64,000 nt of DNA. It comes from Halapricum desulfuricans. Its GTDB lineage: Archaea > Halobacteriota > Halobacteria > Halobacteriales > Haloarculaceae. The stretch lies in assembly GCF_017094505.1 (NCBI RefSeq), contig NZ_CP064787.1, positions 496,001 to 560,000 on the forward strand, written 5' to 3'. Shown piece by piece: positions 1 to 10,170 of the stretch (position 1 is its first letter; each line of letters opens with the position of its first letter). A program made the position numbers and the translations under genes. Under the pieces are notes generated by a model that saw nothing but the letters and a program-made list of their open reading frames with translations, was not told where the DNA came from and did not search any database.

Positions 1-1190
<1,190 letters not shown>

Positions 1191-1196
1191 ACCCAC

Positions 1197-1301
1197 TTTT
1201 TACGCCGTCGGGCCTCGCATGCGCGCCTGTCGGCGCGCAGCGGACCACTCCGGCGTAAAAACTTGGGGAAAAAGGCCGCTCGCGTCCGGTCGGACGCGAG
1301 C
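1197..1301. terminator. Nested hairpins after the thermosome gene
   Basis: An 11-bp perfect outer stem pairs 1197-1207 (TTTTTACGCCG) with 1251-1261. Inside it lies an 8-bp stem, 1220-1227 with 1232-1239, with a 4-nt loop. A second hairpin with 10-bp arms, 1278-1287 and 1292-1301, follows. The T5 run directly after the stop codon fits archaeal termination. The structures could also stabilise the highly expressed chaperonin mRNA. The role is inferred; the pairing is directly visible. Confidence 0.6.
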
Positions 1302-1489
1302 GGGTGCATTCCCTGCCGACCTGCCGCACCGCCACTGCACTGCGTTTCGAACGAGCGGTTTTCTTTTGGTGGACGCAACGATTTACAGGCTGTCGAGGCG
1401 AATACCCCGAGGCGGTTCACTATCTCAGCGGTATCAGCGCGGACGCTCACGGTAGCCGCTGCGGACCGTTCCCTGGCTGTCGAAAAGCA

Positions 1490-2722
1490 CTACGTCCGCA
1501 GGTAGTGACCGGCAAACTTCGCCAGCAGCGGGACGTCATCGAGATGTAATAGCTTCGAGATCGCGCGCCAGCTGCCCTCGTTGGCCCGGCGCATCGTCTG
1601 CAGGTCGAGTCGATCGAGGTCGCGCATGAACCGATCGTAGCGCTCGTTGGGCGCGAAATACATCAACTGGGTCATGAACAGCCGCGAGTCCATGTCCGGG
1701 GCGACGGTCTCGTGCCACAGGTCGTCATAGACGGAGATGTTGTCGGCCGAGGTGTCCCGTTCGTCGGGCGTGAGGCAGTGATCGACCGCGATCGCGGCGG
1801 CGCGGGCCGACTGCATCCCCTTGTTGATCCCCTCTCCCCACAGCGGGTCTATCGTCGGGACGGTGTCCCCGATCGCCACGAAGTTGTCCGTACTCAGCTC
1901 GCCGGGCGACTGGATGTGGGCCGACCCGCGGTGTTGGGTCCCCTCGATCGGCTCGGCGTCCTCGAACCGGGGGTCGGTTTCCAGCCAGTGCTGGAGGTAG
2001 CCGTCGATGGTCCGATCGCCGTCGGCGTACTGCTGGTACTGTTCGTTCTGGATGTAACAGACCCCGACCTTGGCGGTGTCCTCGCCGGTGTGGAAGATCC
2101 AGGAGTAGCCGCCCGGTGCGTACTCGTGATCGAGTCGCAGCATCATCGCGTCCTCGAGGTCGGCGTAGCCGGGATGGTCGAGGTCGACGCCCTCGAACTC
2201 CCGTTCGATCCCGATCGCCTGCTTTTCGCGCTGCAAGTCGGTGACGCCCAGCGCCTTGGCGAGCGGGGCCGCCGGGCCGGTCGCGTCGATCACCACGTCG
2301 CCGTAGACCTCCTGATCGCCGTTGTACTCGACGCCGACGATCTCTCCGCCCTCCATGATCGGGCCGGACACGCGGGCGTCGAAGCGGTATTCGGCACCGT
2401 TCGCTCGGCTGTCCTCGACGAGGAACTCTTTGAAGTCGGCGAACTCGAGGACAGCCCCGGCCTGCGGTTGCTCGAAGTGGTGATTGGGCGATTCGAGGAC
2501 GACGCTGTCGGTGAACTGCATCACGACGTCGTCGGGGACGTTGAACGCGGTGAGCATCGAGGGGAACGTCCCCCCGGTCGACTTGTTGCTCTGTCGCGGG
2601 AACTCCGATTCCGGCTCGGTCTCCAGCACGACGACATCGTACCCCCTCGCGGCGATGTCGCGTGCAGCCTGCGCGCCGGCCGGGCCGGCCCCGGCGACGA
2701 CCACGTCGAAACGGTCGGACAT
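1490..2722 (-). CDS. Geranylgeranyl reductase family FAD oxidoreductase
   Basis: A 410-residue flavoprotein of the digeranylgeranylglycerophospholipid/geranylgeranyl reductase family, which saturates isoprenoid chains of archaeal lipids or related prenyl groups. The N-terminal Rossmann motif GAGPAG (residues 11-16), an acidic residue ending the second strand, and the later FVAIGDTVPTIDPLWGEGI segment that closes the FAD site are all present. Length is normal for the family. It starts with ATG just downstream of an AT-rich stretch and is divergent from an aldo/keto reductase gene. The exact prenyl substrate cannot be read from sequence; haloarchaea carry several paralogs. Confidence 0.85.
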   Translation of the reverse strand: MSDRFDVVVAGAGPAGAQAARDIAARGYDVVVLETEPESEFPRQSNKSTGGTFPSMLTAFNVPDDVVMQFTDSVVLESPNHHFEQPQAGAVLEFADFKEFLVEDSRANGAEYRFDARVSGPIMEGGEIVGVEYNGDQEVYGDVVIDATGPAAPLAKALGVTDLQREKQAIGIEREFEGVDLDHPGYADLEDAMMLRLDHEYAPGGYSWIFHTGEDTAKVGVCYIQNEQYQQYADGDRTIDGYLQHWLETDPRFEDAEPIEGTQHRGSAHIQSPGELSTDNFVAIGDTVPTIDPLWGEGINKGMQSARAAAIAVDHCLTPDERDTSADNISVYDDLWHETVAPDMDSRLFMTQLMYFAPNERYDRFMRDLDRLDLQTMRRANEGSWRAISKLLHLDDVPLLAKFAGHYLRT

Positions 2723-2854
2723 TAATTACCAAACACAGACAGCAATTGATAACGCTTTCCACTTCTGGATCGCTGTCGGACGCCCCGTTTTGCGGCGCGA
2801 TTCGAGGTCGAAAGCGGGCAGAAATTTCAAGCCCGGGCCGCCCCGCGTGTACGT

Positions 2855-3844
2855 ATGGAACTCGGATACGTCCCGCTGGGACGCACCGGCCTGCAAGTGA
2901 GCGAACTCGCGTTCGGGACCTGGCGGTTCGGCCGCACGACCGATCAGGACTCGATCGAGATCCCCGAGGAACGGGCCTACGAACTGCTCGACGCCTACGA
3001 AACGGCCGGTGGGCGGTTCATCGATACCGCCGACATCTACGGCGACGGCGACAGCGAGCGCTGGATCGGTAACTGGCTCGCCGAGCGTGATCGCAGCGAG
3101 TACGTCATCGCCTCGAAGATCTACTGGCCGACACGGGAGGACAACCCCAACTTCAGCGGCCTCTCGCGGACCCACGTCCGCCGGCAGGTCGAGGCGATCC
3201 TCGACCGTCTGGGGACCGACTACCTCGACGTGCTGTACATCCACCGCTGGGACGACGCCACGCCGGCCGAGCAGCTGATGCGCACGCTCAACGGCGTCGT
3301 TGAGGACGGCACGGTCAACTTCCTCGGGGCCTCGACGCACGTCCCCGACGCCTGGCATATCTCGAAGGCCAACGAGATCGCCAAACGGTACGGGTTCGAA
3401 CCCTTCACCGTCTCTCAGCCGCGCTATAATCTCGTCAACCGGGAGGTCGAGGACACCTACCTGGACATGTGCGCCGACTACGGGATCGAACTCGTCCCGT
3501 GGAGCCCGCTCGGACAGGGCGTGCTGACCGGCAAGTACAGCCGCGATGACATGCCTGAGGACTCGACGGCCTCGGAAGACGAGGGCTGGGAAGACTACTA
3601 CCTCACCGAGGCGAACTTCGAGGTCGTCGACGAGGTCCGGGCCGTCGCCGAGGAAGTCGACGCCACGCCCGCGCAGGTCAGCCTGGCCTGGCTGATGCAC
3701 CACCAGTCGGTCGCGGCCCCGATTGTCGGCGCACGGACCGTCGAACAGCTCGAGGAGAACCTCGGTGCGGCGGAGGTCGAACTGACAAGCGAACAGTTCG
3801 AACGACTCGCCGAGTCGAAGGCGTCGCCGCTGGAAGGCATCTGA
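2855..3844 (+). CDS. Aldo/keto reductase (329 aa)
   Basis: NAD(P)H-dependent oxidoreductase with an (alpha/beta)8 barrel. The catalytic tetrad is visible: Asp and Tyr in DTADIYGDGDSE, Lys in ASKIYW and His in YIHRWD. The length and the Gly-rich N-terminus (LGRTGLQVSELAFGTW) place it in the larger Kv-beta/YajO-type branch rather than the 280-residue branch seen at 34999-35835. A TATA-like AAATTTCAAG about 28 nt upstream of the ATG suggests a leaderless transcript. It is divergent from the reductase at 1490-2722. The substrate is unknown. Confidence 0.9.
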   Translation: MELGYVPLGRTGLQVSELAFGTWRFGRTTDQDSIEIPEERAYELLDAYETAGGRFIDTADIYGDGDSERWIGNWLAERDRSEYVIASKIYWPTREDNPNFSGLSRTHVRRQVEAILDRLGTDYLDVLYIHRWDDATPAEQLMRTLNGVVEDGTVNFLGASTHVPDAWHISKANEIAKRYGFEPFTVSQPRYNLVNREVEDTYLDMCADYGIELVPWSPLGQGVLTGKYSRDDMPEDSTASEDEGWEDYYLTEANFEVVDEVRAVAEEVDATPAQVSLAWLMHHQSVAAPIVGARTVEQLEENLGAAEVELTSEQFERLAESKASPLEGI

Positions 3845-4144
3845 GCCGCCGCCAGCGGCGCCGAGTCGCTCGCCGGTCAGTGCAAGAAATATCGATTTTG
3901 GACTGTGCGACGTTCCTCCGAGCGCGTTCGGACGTCTTTGAGAGCCAAACGATCAAAACAAGACTGTCGCCCGGAGCTGCGTGTGCTCGCCAGTACCCCG
4001 GTTCCGGGGCCCGTTTCACTTCTTGTGGCACCCGATGTGTTAAATGGTGACGAGAAATCCACTAATACAGCTAATCTATCTAACCGGGGATTGACAGTAG
4101 TCTGACGTGACATTAAGTATCTGACTCACATTTGTACAGTTTGT
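3845..4144. promoter_or_regulatory. Intergenic region with parA promoter
   Basis: No convincing gene lies in these 300 bases. Base composition drops to AT-rich near the right end. ATTAAGTAT at about 4112-4120 sits roughly 27-30 nt before the ATG at 4145, as expected for a haloarchaeal TATA box of a nearly leaderless parA transcript. Confidence 0.5.
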
Positions 4145-4942
4145 ATGGGAGATTCGGTCCGAATTGCGGTAAGCAATCAGAAGGGAGGTGTGGGAAAGAC
4201 AGCCGTTGCGATCAACGTGGCCGGAGCACTAAACGAAAGGGGGCACGACGTCCTGTTCGTCGACCTGGATCCGCAGGGGAATGCGACGGAAAATCTCGGT
4301 ATGCGGGACGTCTACGACGAGGGTCCGCCGTCGCTGTTCGACGTGTTGAGCGACGCCGAAAAGCGATCCTCTGTGACCGACCTCGTAAGGGAGCACGAAG
4401 AGATGGACGTCGTTCCGTCAAACATCGACATGACCGCCGTCGAGCCGGAGCTCACGCTCTCACGACGGTCGGGACAGCAACTGTCACTGACACTCGAACA
4501 CGTCGACCACGAGTACGATTACGTCATCATCGACTGTCCACCCTTTCTCGGGAATCTCATGGACAACGCGCTGTACGCGGCACAGAACATGCTCATACCG
4601 GCGCTGGCGGAAACCACGAGCAAGCGAGCCTTCGAACTCCTGTTCGATCACGTTTCGTCGCTCGAAAAAGACTACGACATCCGGATCCGGGAGCGTGGAG
4701 TCGTCATCAACCGGATCGACGTGCGCAAAAACCAGGCGCGTGAGATGATCGAGTGGATAGAGGACGCGTTCGACGATACGCCGGTCTGGAAAGTCAGGGA
4801 ACGTGCGGCGGTACAGCGCGCCATGACGAACGGCGGTTCGCTGTTCGTCGAAGCTCCCCAGTGTGATCAGTTGCCCTCTTTTCGGGACATCGCGCGCGGC
4901 CTCGACGAGCAGTTCCGCCGACGGAGGGCGAGCCATGACTGA
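4145..4942 (+). CDS. ParA/MinD-type ATPase
   Basis: A 265-residue deviant-Walker ATPase that forms ATP sandwich dimers and positions cargo such as chromosomes, plasmids or protein arrays. Visible motifs are the deviant P-loop KGGVGKT (residues 13-19), switch I DLDPQGNATENLG (about 40-52) and the Walker B-like DYVIIDCPP (about 124-132). It is full length. The next gene overlaps its stop by 8 nt (ATGACTGA), which implies co-translation, and a membrane histidine kinase follows. No parS-like array or ParB gene is seen, so the cargo is unknown; this may be a non-plasmid positioning ATPase. Confidence 0.9.
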   Translation: MGDSVRIAVSNQKGGVGKTAVAINVAGALNERGHDVLFVDLDPQGNATENLGMRDVYDEGPPSLFDVLSDAEKRSSVTDLVREHEEMDVVPSNIDMTAVEPELTLSRRSGQQLSLTLEHVDHEYDYVIIDCPPFLGNLMDNALYAAQNMLIPALAETTSKRAFELLFDHVSSLEKDYDIRIRERGVVINRIDVRKNQAREMIEWIEDAFDDTPVWKVRERAAVQRAMTNGGSLFVEAPQCDQLPSFRDIARGLDEQFRRRRASHD

Positions 4943-5327
4943 CGATCGAGCCGAACGGCTTCGGAAGCGCCGAAAGCAATCGACAGAGGGCGTCGAGTCG
5001 GAACGACAGCCCGCGCCAGCATCGAACGACGGGGAGGCGACAATCGAACGATCGGACTCGTCGAACGGAGCCTCGGAGTCCGGAGCGAGCGACTCGGTGT
5101 CTATCAAAGAGGAGCAAATCGGGACGTACATGTACTTGCCCGAGATCCAGACGAAGGAACTGAGACGGCTGTACAACGTGCTCAAAGCGGAGTACGAGTT
5201 CGAGTACGACGAAGAATTCGAGAAGAACCGGCATTTCTATCCGCTGGTCGTCCAGTACGGGATAGAGGGGCTGGACGGTCTGGATACGTCCGAGATACGA
5301 TCGCGCCTGGAGCAGCTCTACGAGTAA
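4935..5327 (+). CDS. Small ParA-associated protein
   Basis: A 130-residue protein not assigned to a known family. The first ~60 residues are basic then Ser/Glu/Asp-rich and probably disordered. The last ~70 residues form a compact predicted alpha/beta unit (IGTYMYLPEIQTKELRRLY onward). The ATG overlaps the parA stop, so this start is preferred over an in-frame codon at 4863 inside parA. The position is that of a ParB-like or adaptor partner of the ATPase, but no helix-turn-helix is evident. A partner role is inferred from overlap only. Confidence 0.75.
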   Translation: MTDDRAERLRKRRKQSTEGVESERQPAPASNDGEATIERSDSSNGASESGASDSVSIKEEQIGTYMYLPEIQTKELRRLYNVLKAEYEFEYDEEFEKNRHFYPLVVQYGIEGLDGLDTSEIRSRLEQLYE

Positions 5328-5349
5328 CAGATCAAAAGGGGGACATACG

Positions 5350-7023
5350 ATGTCGATATTCATGGCCATGCAGGCAGCCCTGATGGCGACGGTCGCCGTC
5401 GGTTTCGCGGGCGCTCTGCTGGCCTGGAGGGAGCGTCCGAAACCGGGATCCGTGTCGCTCACGATACTTCTGGCAGGGCAGTGCTGGTGGTCCTCGACGC
5501 TCCTGTTCCGGGTGCGGGCGTCGGGGATACAGGAGAAGATCCTGTGGACCGACGTCACCTGGATCGGCGTCGCCGTCCTCCCGGTCGCGTGGCTGTTCTT
5601 CTCGCTTTCCTATACCGGATACAGCGAGTACGTCCGGAAGGAGTATATGCTGCTGGCATCGGCTATTCCGGTGCTCACGATCGTACTCGGTCCGACCAAC
5701 GAAATGCATCACTTGCTGTATACCGATTCGGTTTTGCTCGACTACGGCGGCCGGGCAATCATCGACCGCACGCCCGGTCCCTGGTTCTGGGTCATCGCGT
5801 ATTACACGTACCTGTTAGGCCTGCTGGGCGCGATTCCGCTGGTGTCGTTCGTATCGAGCGATCTGTCGATTTTTCAGGCACAGAGCGTCGCGCTGTTGGC
5901 CGGGCTGGTCGTTCCCTGGGTGACGAACGTGGCCCATCTGCTGGGTGCGTTGCCGACCAGCGGTATCGATCCGACGCCCATCGCGTTCTCGCTCTCCGCA
6001 GTCCTGTTTCTGGGGGGGCTAACGCAGTTTCGACTCCTCGGGACGAACCCGGCACCGATCCGACCTGCTCGACAGCTACTGTTCGATCAGATCGAAGACG
6101 GTCTCGTGATACTGGACATGGATAGCCACATCATAAACATCAACGAGCCGGCAGCAGAAGCAGTCGGATCCGCGCCGTCCGACCTCCTCGGGCGGTCGCT
6201 CGACGACGCGATCCCACAGTTGGAAGATTTCGACGAAACACAGTCCGGACGGACCGTCTTGCGACCCGACGGTGGCCCGGCGAGCTTCGACGTTTCGGTG
6301 AGCGAGATACGCGATCCCCGTGGACAGATGATCGGACGCGTCCTCAGTCTGCACGACGTCAGCGAGTACTTGCGACAGCAACAGCGACTCGCAGTCCTCA
6401 ACCGAGTGTTCCGGCACAACGTCCGCACCAACACGCAGGTGATCCTGAGCCAGATCGAGTACCTGACGGAGCACAACAGCGAGGAACACGCCAAAAAGGC
6501 CGAAGAGAACTTGGTCGAGATCAACGAGTTGAGCGATCGGATCAGAACGATTCTCGAGATCTTCGAGCGGGAACGGGAGGATCCACAGCCGATCCGGGTC
6601 GAGAATACGACACAGGACTGCCTGGGGACGATGAAGGCGGAGTACCCGGATGCTTCGATCAGCTACGACGGCTGTGAGACGTCGGCCTACGTCGACCGTG
6701 TTTTCGACGACGTGTTCCGGAACGTCGTCAGAAACGCGCTGGAGCACAACACGAATCCCGAGCCCGAAGTATGGATCGACGTCGAATGTGAGGACGATGC
6801 GGTCGACGTCACCGTGACGGACAACGGCCCGGGCATCGACGACGAGGAAGTCGCACTGTTGAGCGAGGGAACGGAAACCCCGCTGAAACACGGAAGCGGA
6901 CTCGGGCTCGCCCTGATTATCTGGGGCGTCGAATTCGCCGGCGGGAACGTGACTTTCGACGAGAACGAACCACACGGTACGACCGTGTCTGTCGAACTTC
7001 CGAAGCTATCTGGCACGGGATGA
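5350..7023 (+). CDS. 7TM-PAS sensor histidine kinase
   Basis: A 557-residue membrane sensor kinase. Residues ~1-225 carry about seven hydrophobic helices resembling the histidine-kinase N-terminal 7TM sensor module. A PAS domain follows (~238-340), then a haloarchaeal HisKA with the phospho-acceptor in VFRHNVRTN (H356) and an HATPase with N-box VRNALEHN (~458-465), G1 DNGPGID (~491) and G2 GSGLGLA (~515). An SD-like AAAAGGGGGA precedes the ATG, 22 nt after the small ParA partner, suggesting one transcript. No response regulator is adjacent, so signalling may be to an orphan regulator. The link to ParA is by position. Confidence 0.9.
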   Translation: MSIFMAMQAALMATVAVGFAGALLAWRERPKPGSVSLTILLAGQCWWSSTLLFRVRASGIQEKILWTDVTWIGVAVLPVAWLFFSLSYTGYSEYVRKEYMLLASAIPVLTIVLGPTNEMHHLLYTDSVLLDYGGRAIIDRTPGPWFWVIAYYTYLLGLLGAIPLVSFVSSDLSIFQAQSVALLAGLVVPWVTNVAHLLGALPTSGIDPTPIAFSLSAVLFLGGLTQFRLLGTNPAPIRPARQLLFDQIEDGLVILDMDSHIININEPAAEAVGSAPSDLLGRSLDDAIPQLEDFDETQSGRTVLRPDGGPASFDVSVSEIRDPRGQMIGRVLSLHDVSEYLRQQQRLAVLNRVFRHNVRTNTQVILSQIEYLTEHNSEEHAKKAEENLVEINELSDRIRTILEIFEREREDPQPIRVENTTQDCLGTMKAEYPDASISYDGCETSAYVDRVFDDVFRNVVRNALEHNTNPEPEVWIDVECEDDAVDVTVTDNGPGIDDEEVALLSEGTETPLKHGSGLGLALIIWGVEFAGGNVTFDENEPHGTTVSVELPKLSGTG

Positions 7024-7034
7024 ACGTCGGTCCG

Positions 7035-7970
7035 CTACAGGGCGGACGTCACCACGAGCAGGACGAAGACAGGTACCGGCGAGCACTCCGCTCCGACCGT
7101 CAATGCCGCTCTGTCCTCGGCGCGACCGAGAAGACTGATTCCGGCCACGAGAGTCAGGACACCGGCCGACAGTATCGCCGCCTCGAAGAGGGTTAAATAG
7201 CTCCGTGACACGCCGTAGCCCAGGACAGCGACAGTGAGCGCGGCGAAGCCGTAGAGAACAGTCCGCGTTCGCTCGACGCCCAGTATCGTCGGGACAGTCT
7301 CGACGCCGCTGGCCCTGTCACTCTCGACGTCACGGACGTTCGCTATTTCGGTGCTGACGAGCGTCGTGAGAGCGAAGTAGACGAACAGGAGGACGGCAGC
7401 CGGCGTGAGTTGCGCATCGGAGAAAGCTATCGGTAACAGAACGACCGGCACGGACCACGCGGTGGCCACGAGAACCGAGCTGACGAACGGTACTTCCTTG
7501 AGCCGTTCGAACCCGACGCCGCCGACGCGGATCCACTCGATGGCGTATGACAACCAGACGACGCCGGGCAAGAGAGTCAGGCCGAACGCGAGGGGGCCAC
7601 CCAGTACCGAGAGAGCGACAGCGATGCCGTACGCCATCGCGGCGGTCACGTAGAGTATGCGGCGGTATCGCCGGACGAACGCGGCGCGTCGGGGGCGGAG
7701 AACGGTGTCGTCGGACAGGTCGACGAGCCGGTCGTTGGCATAGACGGCGAAGGTGACGAGTGCGCCGATCAGCGGTGCCAGCGTGACCGGCAGCGACAGG
7801 ACGAAGATCACGACGAACACCTTGAGTGCGGCGATAAGTGCGAGGTAGACGGAACTGTATTCGAGGACATGCCATGCCCGTCTCGATCTTCTGAGCACCC
7901 CTCCGGCGAAACTGCCACCGGTGACCGTCGGTTCGGCTGCGCCCTCCCAGTTGCGTGGTTCAGACGCCAT
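7035..7970 (-). CDS. UbiA-family prenyltransferase-like membrane protein
   Basis: A 311-residue, ~8-9 helix membrane protein of the UbiA superfamily, which transfers prenyl chains to aromatic, polar-lipid or carotenoid acceptors. Both Mg2+/diphosphate motifs are present: N79-D80-x3-D84 (ANDRLVDLSDD) and D214-x3-D218 (NVRDVESDRASG). The ATG at 7970 is preferred over an upstream in-frame start because a strong purine-rich SD (GGGAGGGAAGG) precedes it. A 38-residue ORF ends inside its first codons (see 7960-8076). Convergent with the histidine kinase. The acceptor substrate is unknown. Confidence 0.8.
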   Translation of the reverse strand: MASEPRNWEGAAEPTVTGGSFAGGVLRRSRRAWHVLEYSSVYLALIAALKVFVVIFVLSLPVTLAPLIGALVTFAVYANDRLVDLSDDTVLRPRRAAFVRRYRRILYVTAAMAYGIAVALSVLGGPLAFGLTLLPGVVWLSYAIEWIRVGGVGFERLKEVPFVSSVLVATAWSVPVVLLPIAFSDAQLTPAAVLLFVYFALTTLVSTEIANVRDVESDRASGVETVPTILGVERTRTVLYGFAALTVAVLGYGVSRSYLTLFEAAILSAGVLTLVAGISLLGRAEDRAALTVGAECSPVPVFVLLVVTSAL

Positions 7971-8076
7971 TCCTTCCCTCCCTGCGTTCGAGTTCCGACA
8001 CGGCGATACACAGTGATGTTCCGCCCACTCCCTGTTCGATAACCCCACCGGCCGAGCCCTGTGACAGTGTCGCCAT
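7960..8076 (-). CDS. Small leaderless ORF coupled to the UbiA gene
   Basis: A 38-residue ORF beginning MATLSQGSAGGVIEQG. On the minus strand a TATA-like TTTATATT (8106-8099) sits about 26 nt before its ATG, so a leaderless transcript would start at this codon. Its TGA lies 8-10 nt inside the UbiA gene (start 7970), and the SD for that gene is within this ORF. It may be a translated leader that couples translation of the membrane protein. No homolog is recognised, and it could be fortuitous. Confidence 0.4.
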   Translation of the reverse strand: MATLSQGSAGGVIEQGVGGTSLCIAVSELERREGRNGV

Positions 8077-8263
8077 AGTCTGACGCTCGTCGCACGGCAA
8101 TATAAATTCGAATATTTCTCGGAGTATTTTTACGTACGGGTGTTCAGAGCGATACCAACTATCAAAACTATCTCAGACCTACCAGAGAGTTCGGACTCTG
8201 TCGAGAAGGCTGATGGAACGCGATCGATATATCGGAGTGTGGCCCGCTGTCAGGGGTGCGCGC

Positions 8264-10099
8264 CTAGCCCAGCAGGTCCGTCTCGACGGTTCCGTTCGTC
8301 GCAAACATCGACAGCGGGACCGTCTCGGTCTGTCCGGCGGCTTCGATCGTCGCCCACGCGTCGACCGAGAGCGTCGATCGTTCGCCGTTTCTGACGTGGC
8401 TGACCCACCACTCGTCCATCCGGGAGTTGTCGAGACCGATCGTCAGATCGACGACCTCGCGTTCGCCGGGTTCGATCGTCGTCCCGTCGGGCTGGCTACC
8501 GTTGGCCAGCGTGACGCCGCCGATCGAGACGTCGTAGCTGACCTCCTGAATCGTGATCGAGGCCCGCTGGCGCTGGTTGCGAAGCGTGCTCTGGACGTCG
8601 AGGGGAGCCACCTGTGGCGTCGCCTCGCCCCACGTCGCGGTCGTCGACTCGGCGAGGAGGTACTCCCGGTCGCTCGTCCCGACCGGCTGTGATTCGTCGG
8701 TGTTCAGGTCGGCGAGCAGGTCCGTCTCAGTCGTCGCGTTCGCGTCCGGGGTCGGCACGTTGACCGTCGTGAAGCCGACGTCTGCGGTCGTCGTGGTCGT
8801 CGTGACTGTCTGCGACGTTTCGCCGCGGTTGAGGTGGCGCGCCCACCACGTCGGCACCTCGCCGTTGTCGAGTTCGGTCGTCACGCGCAGGTCGTTGGTC
8901 CCGGCCGAGAGCGTCGTCTCGCGCGAGCCCGAGCCGACGTCGACGCCGCTGATCGACGTCTCGGTGGTCGTCGTCAACCGGACGAAGTCGTTAATCGCGG
9001 GATCGGCGGTGGGGTTGTCGACGGTCACGTCCGCGTGCACCTCAGTCGTCTCGTCGGTGATCGTCCCCCAGTCGCGGTCGGTATCCCTGACAACGGGTGC
9101 AGTGAGCGAATCGCGCGAGCTCGACAACGCCTCGGTATTCGTCCCGTCGTCGCCGAGCAGGTCCGTCTCGAACTCGAGTCGCTGCTGGTAGAGCCGTACC
9201 GGCACGCGGACCTGCTCGCCGTTCCGTTCGACGAGTCCGTACAGCGTGACGCGCATCCGGCTGGTCTCGTCGTTACGGACGTGCGTCGGCCACCAGTCAG
9301 CGAACGCGTCTGTCTCAAGGGCGGTATCGACCGTCAGCGTCCCCGACTCGCCGGGCGAGAGGTCGACACCATCAGCCGTTGTTCCCTCGCCCAGCGTGAC
9401 GTTGTTCATCGTGACGACGTACTCGACGCCGGACAGCGTGACCGGCCGGTCGTGAGCGTTGTCCAGCTCGGCGTTCAACGTCAGCGGCGTCGTCTCGTCG
9501 GTCGCCTCGCCCCAGCTCGCGTTGCGATCGCCGAGCACGAGCAGCGGCTCGCCGTCGACGGTCACGGCCTCCTCCTCGGCGCTCTCGAACGACGAGAGCA
9601 GGTCGGTCGCGACAGTCGAGGTTTGCTCGGGCAGCGACTGGCTGACGCCCGGCCCGCTGGCTTTCGGCTCGATCGTCAGCGTCGAGCGCTCGTCGCCGTT
9701 GACGTGTGTCACCCACCAGTCCGCGATCCGGTCGTTGTCCATCGGAGCGGCGAACTCGACGGTGTTCTCGCCGGGGGACAGTCCGATCCCGGCCCGCTCG
9801 CCGTCCACGAGGACGACGTCGTTCAGCGACGCCGTGTACTCGATGGTGACGACGTCAGGCGTCCCGATGGGATTGGGGTTGTCGACGCGGGCCTGGGTCT
9901 CGATCTGGGTCGTCTCGTTCGTGACATCACCCCACTGGGTGTCGATGCTCTCGACGGTCGGCTGTGCGAGGACGCCGGTCGCGACGAGCACGGTCACGAG
10001 CATGGCGACCACTCCCAGCGACACGACGGCACCGACGACGACCGTGCGCAGGGAGGGCAACACGGCGAGTACGGATCGAACGGGTTCGGGCAGGTCCAT
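8264..10099 (-). CDS. Membrane-anchored protein with four WHy/LEA14-like repeats
   Basis: A 611-residue protein with one N-terminal membrane helix (~18-43); the rest is likely outside the cell. It is built from four units of about 145 residues that start at W56, W196, W344 and W490 with a shared W-G-x-x-T-x-E-T-T pattern. Each contains a WW-x-x-H-[VL] segment followed by E-[RT]-S (for example DWWVTHVNGDERST). The pattern fits the water-stress/hypersensitive response (WHy, LEA14/LEA_2) immunoglobulin-like fold. It lies 71 nt downstream of the Ste24 protease gene on the same strand. Function is unknown; envelope stress protection is plausible. Confidence 0.8.
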   Translation of the reverse strand: MDLPEPVRSVLAVLPSLRTVVVGAVVSLGVVAMLVTVLVATGVLAQPTVESIDTQWGDVTNETTQIETQARVDNPNPIGTPDVVTIEYTASLNDVVLVDGERAGIGLSPGENTVEFAAPMDNDRIADWWVTHVNGDERSTLTIEPKASGPGVSQSLPEQTSTVATDLLSSFESAEEEAVTVDGEPLLVLGDRNASWGEATDETTPLTLNAELDNAHDRPVTLSGVEYVVTMNNVTLGEGTTADGVDLSPGESGTLTVDTALETDAFADWWPTHVRNDETSRMRVTLYGLVERNGEQVRVPVRLYQQRLEFETDLLGDDGTNTEALSSSRDSLTAPVVRDTDRDWGTITDETTEVHADVTVDNPTADPAINDFVRLTTTTETSISGVDVGSGSRETTLSAGTNDLRVTTELDNGEVPTWWARHLNRGETSQTVTTTTTTADVGFTTVNVPTPDANATTETDLLADLNTDESQPVGTSDREYLLAESTTATWGEATPQVAPLDVQSTLRNQRQRASITIQEVSYDVSIGGVTLANGSQPDGTTIEPGEREVVDLTIGLDNSRMDEWWVSHVRNGERSTLSVDAWATIEAAGQTETVPLSMFATNGTVETDLLG

Positions 10100-10170
10100 T
10101 ACGTCACCAGTTGTGGACCCTCCCGGATATAGTATCTGCTATCCAGTGGACCGGTCTTTCGTCGGCCCGA

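Noticed and set aside
1712-2725. 337-codon plus-strand ORF over the reductase
   Set aside because: It is the antisense shadow of the FAD oxidoreductase, which has clear motifs.
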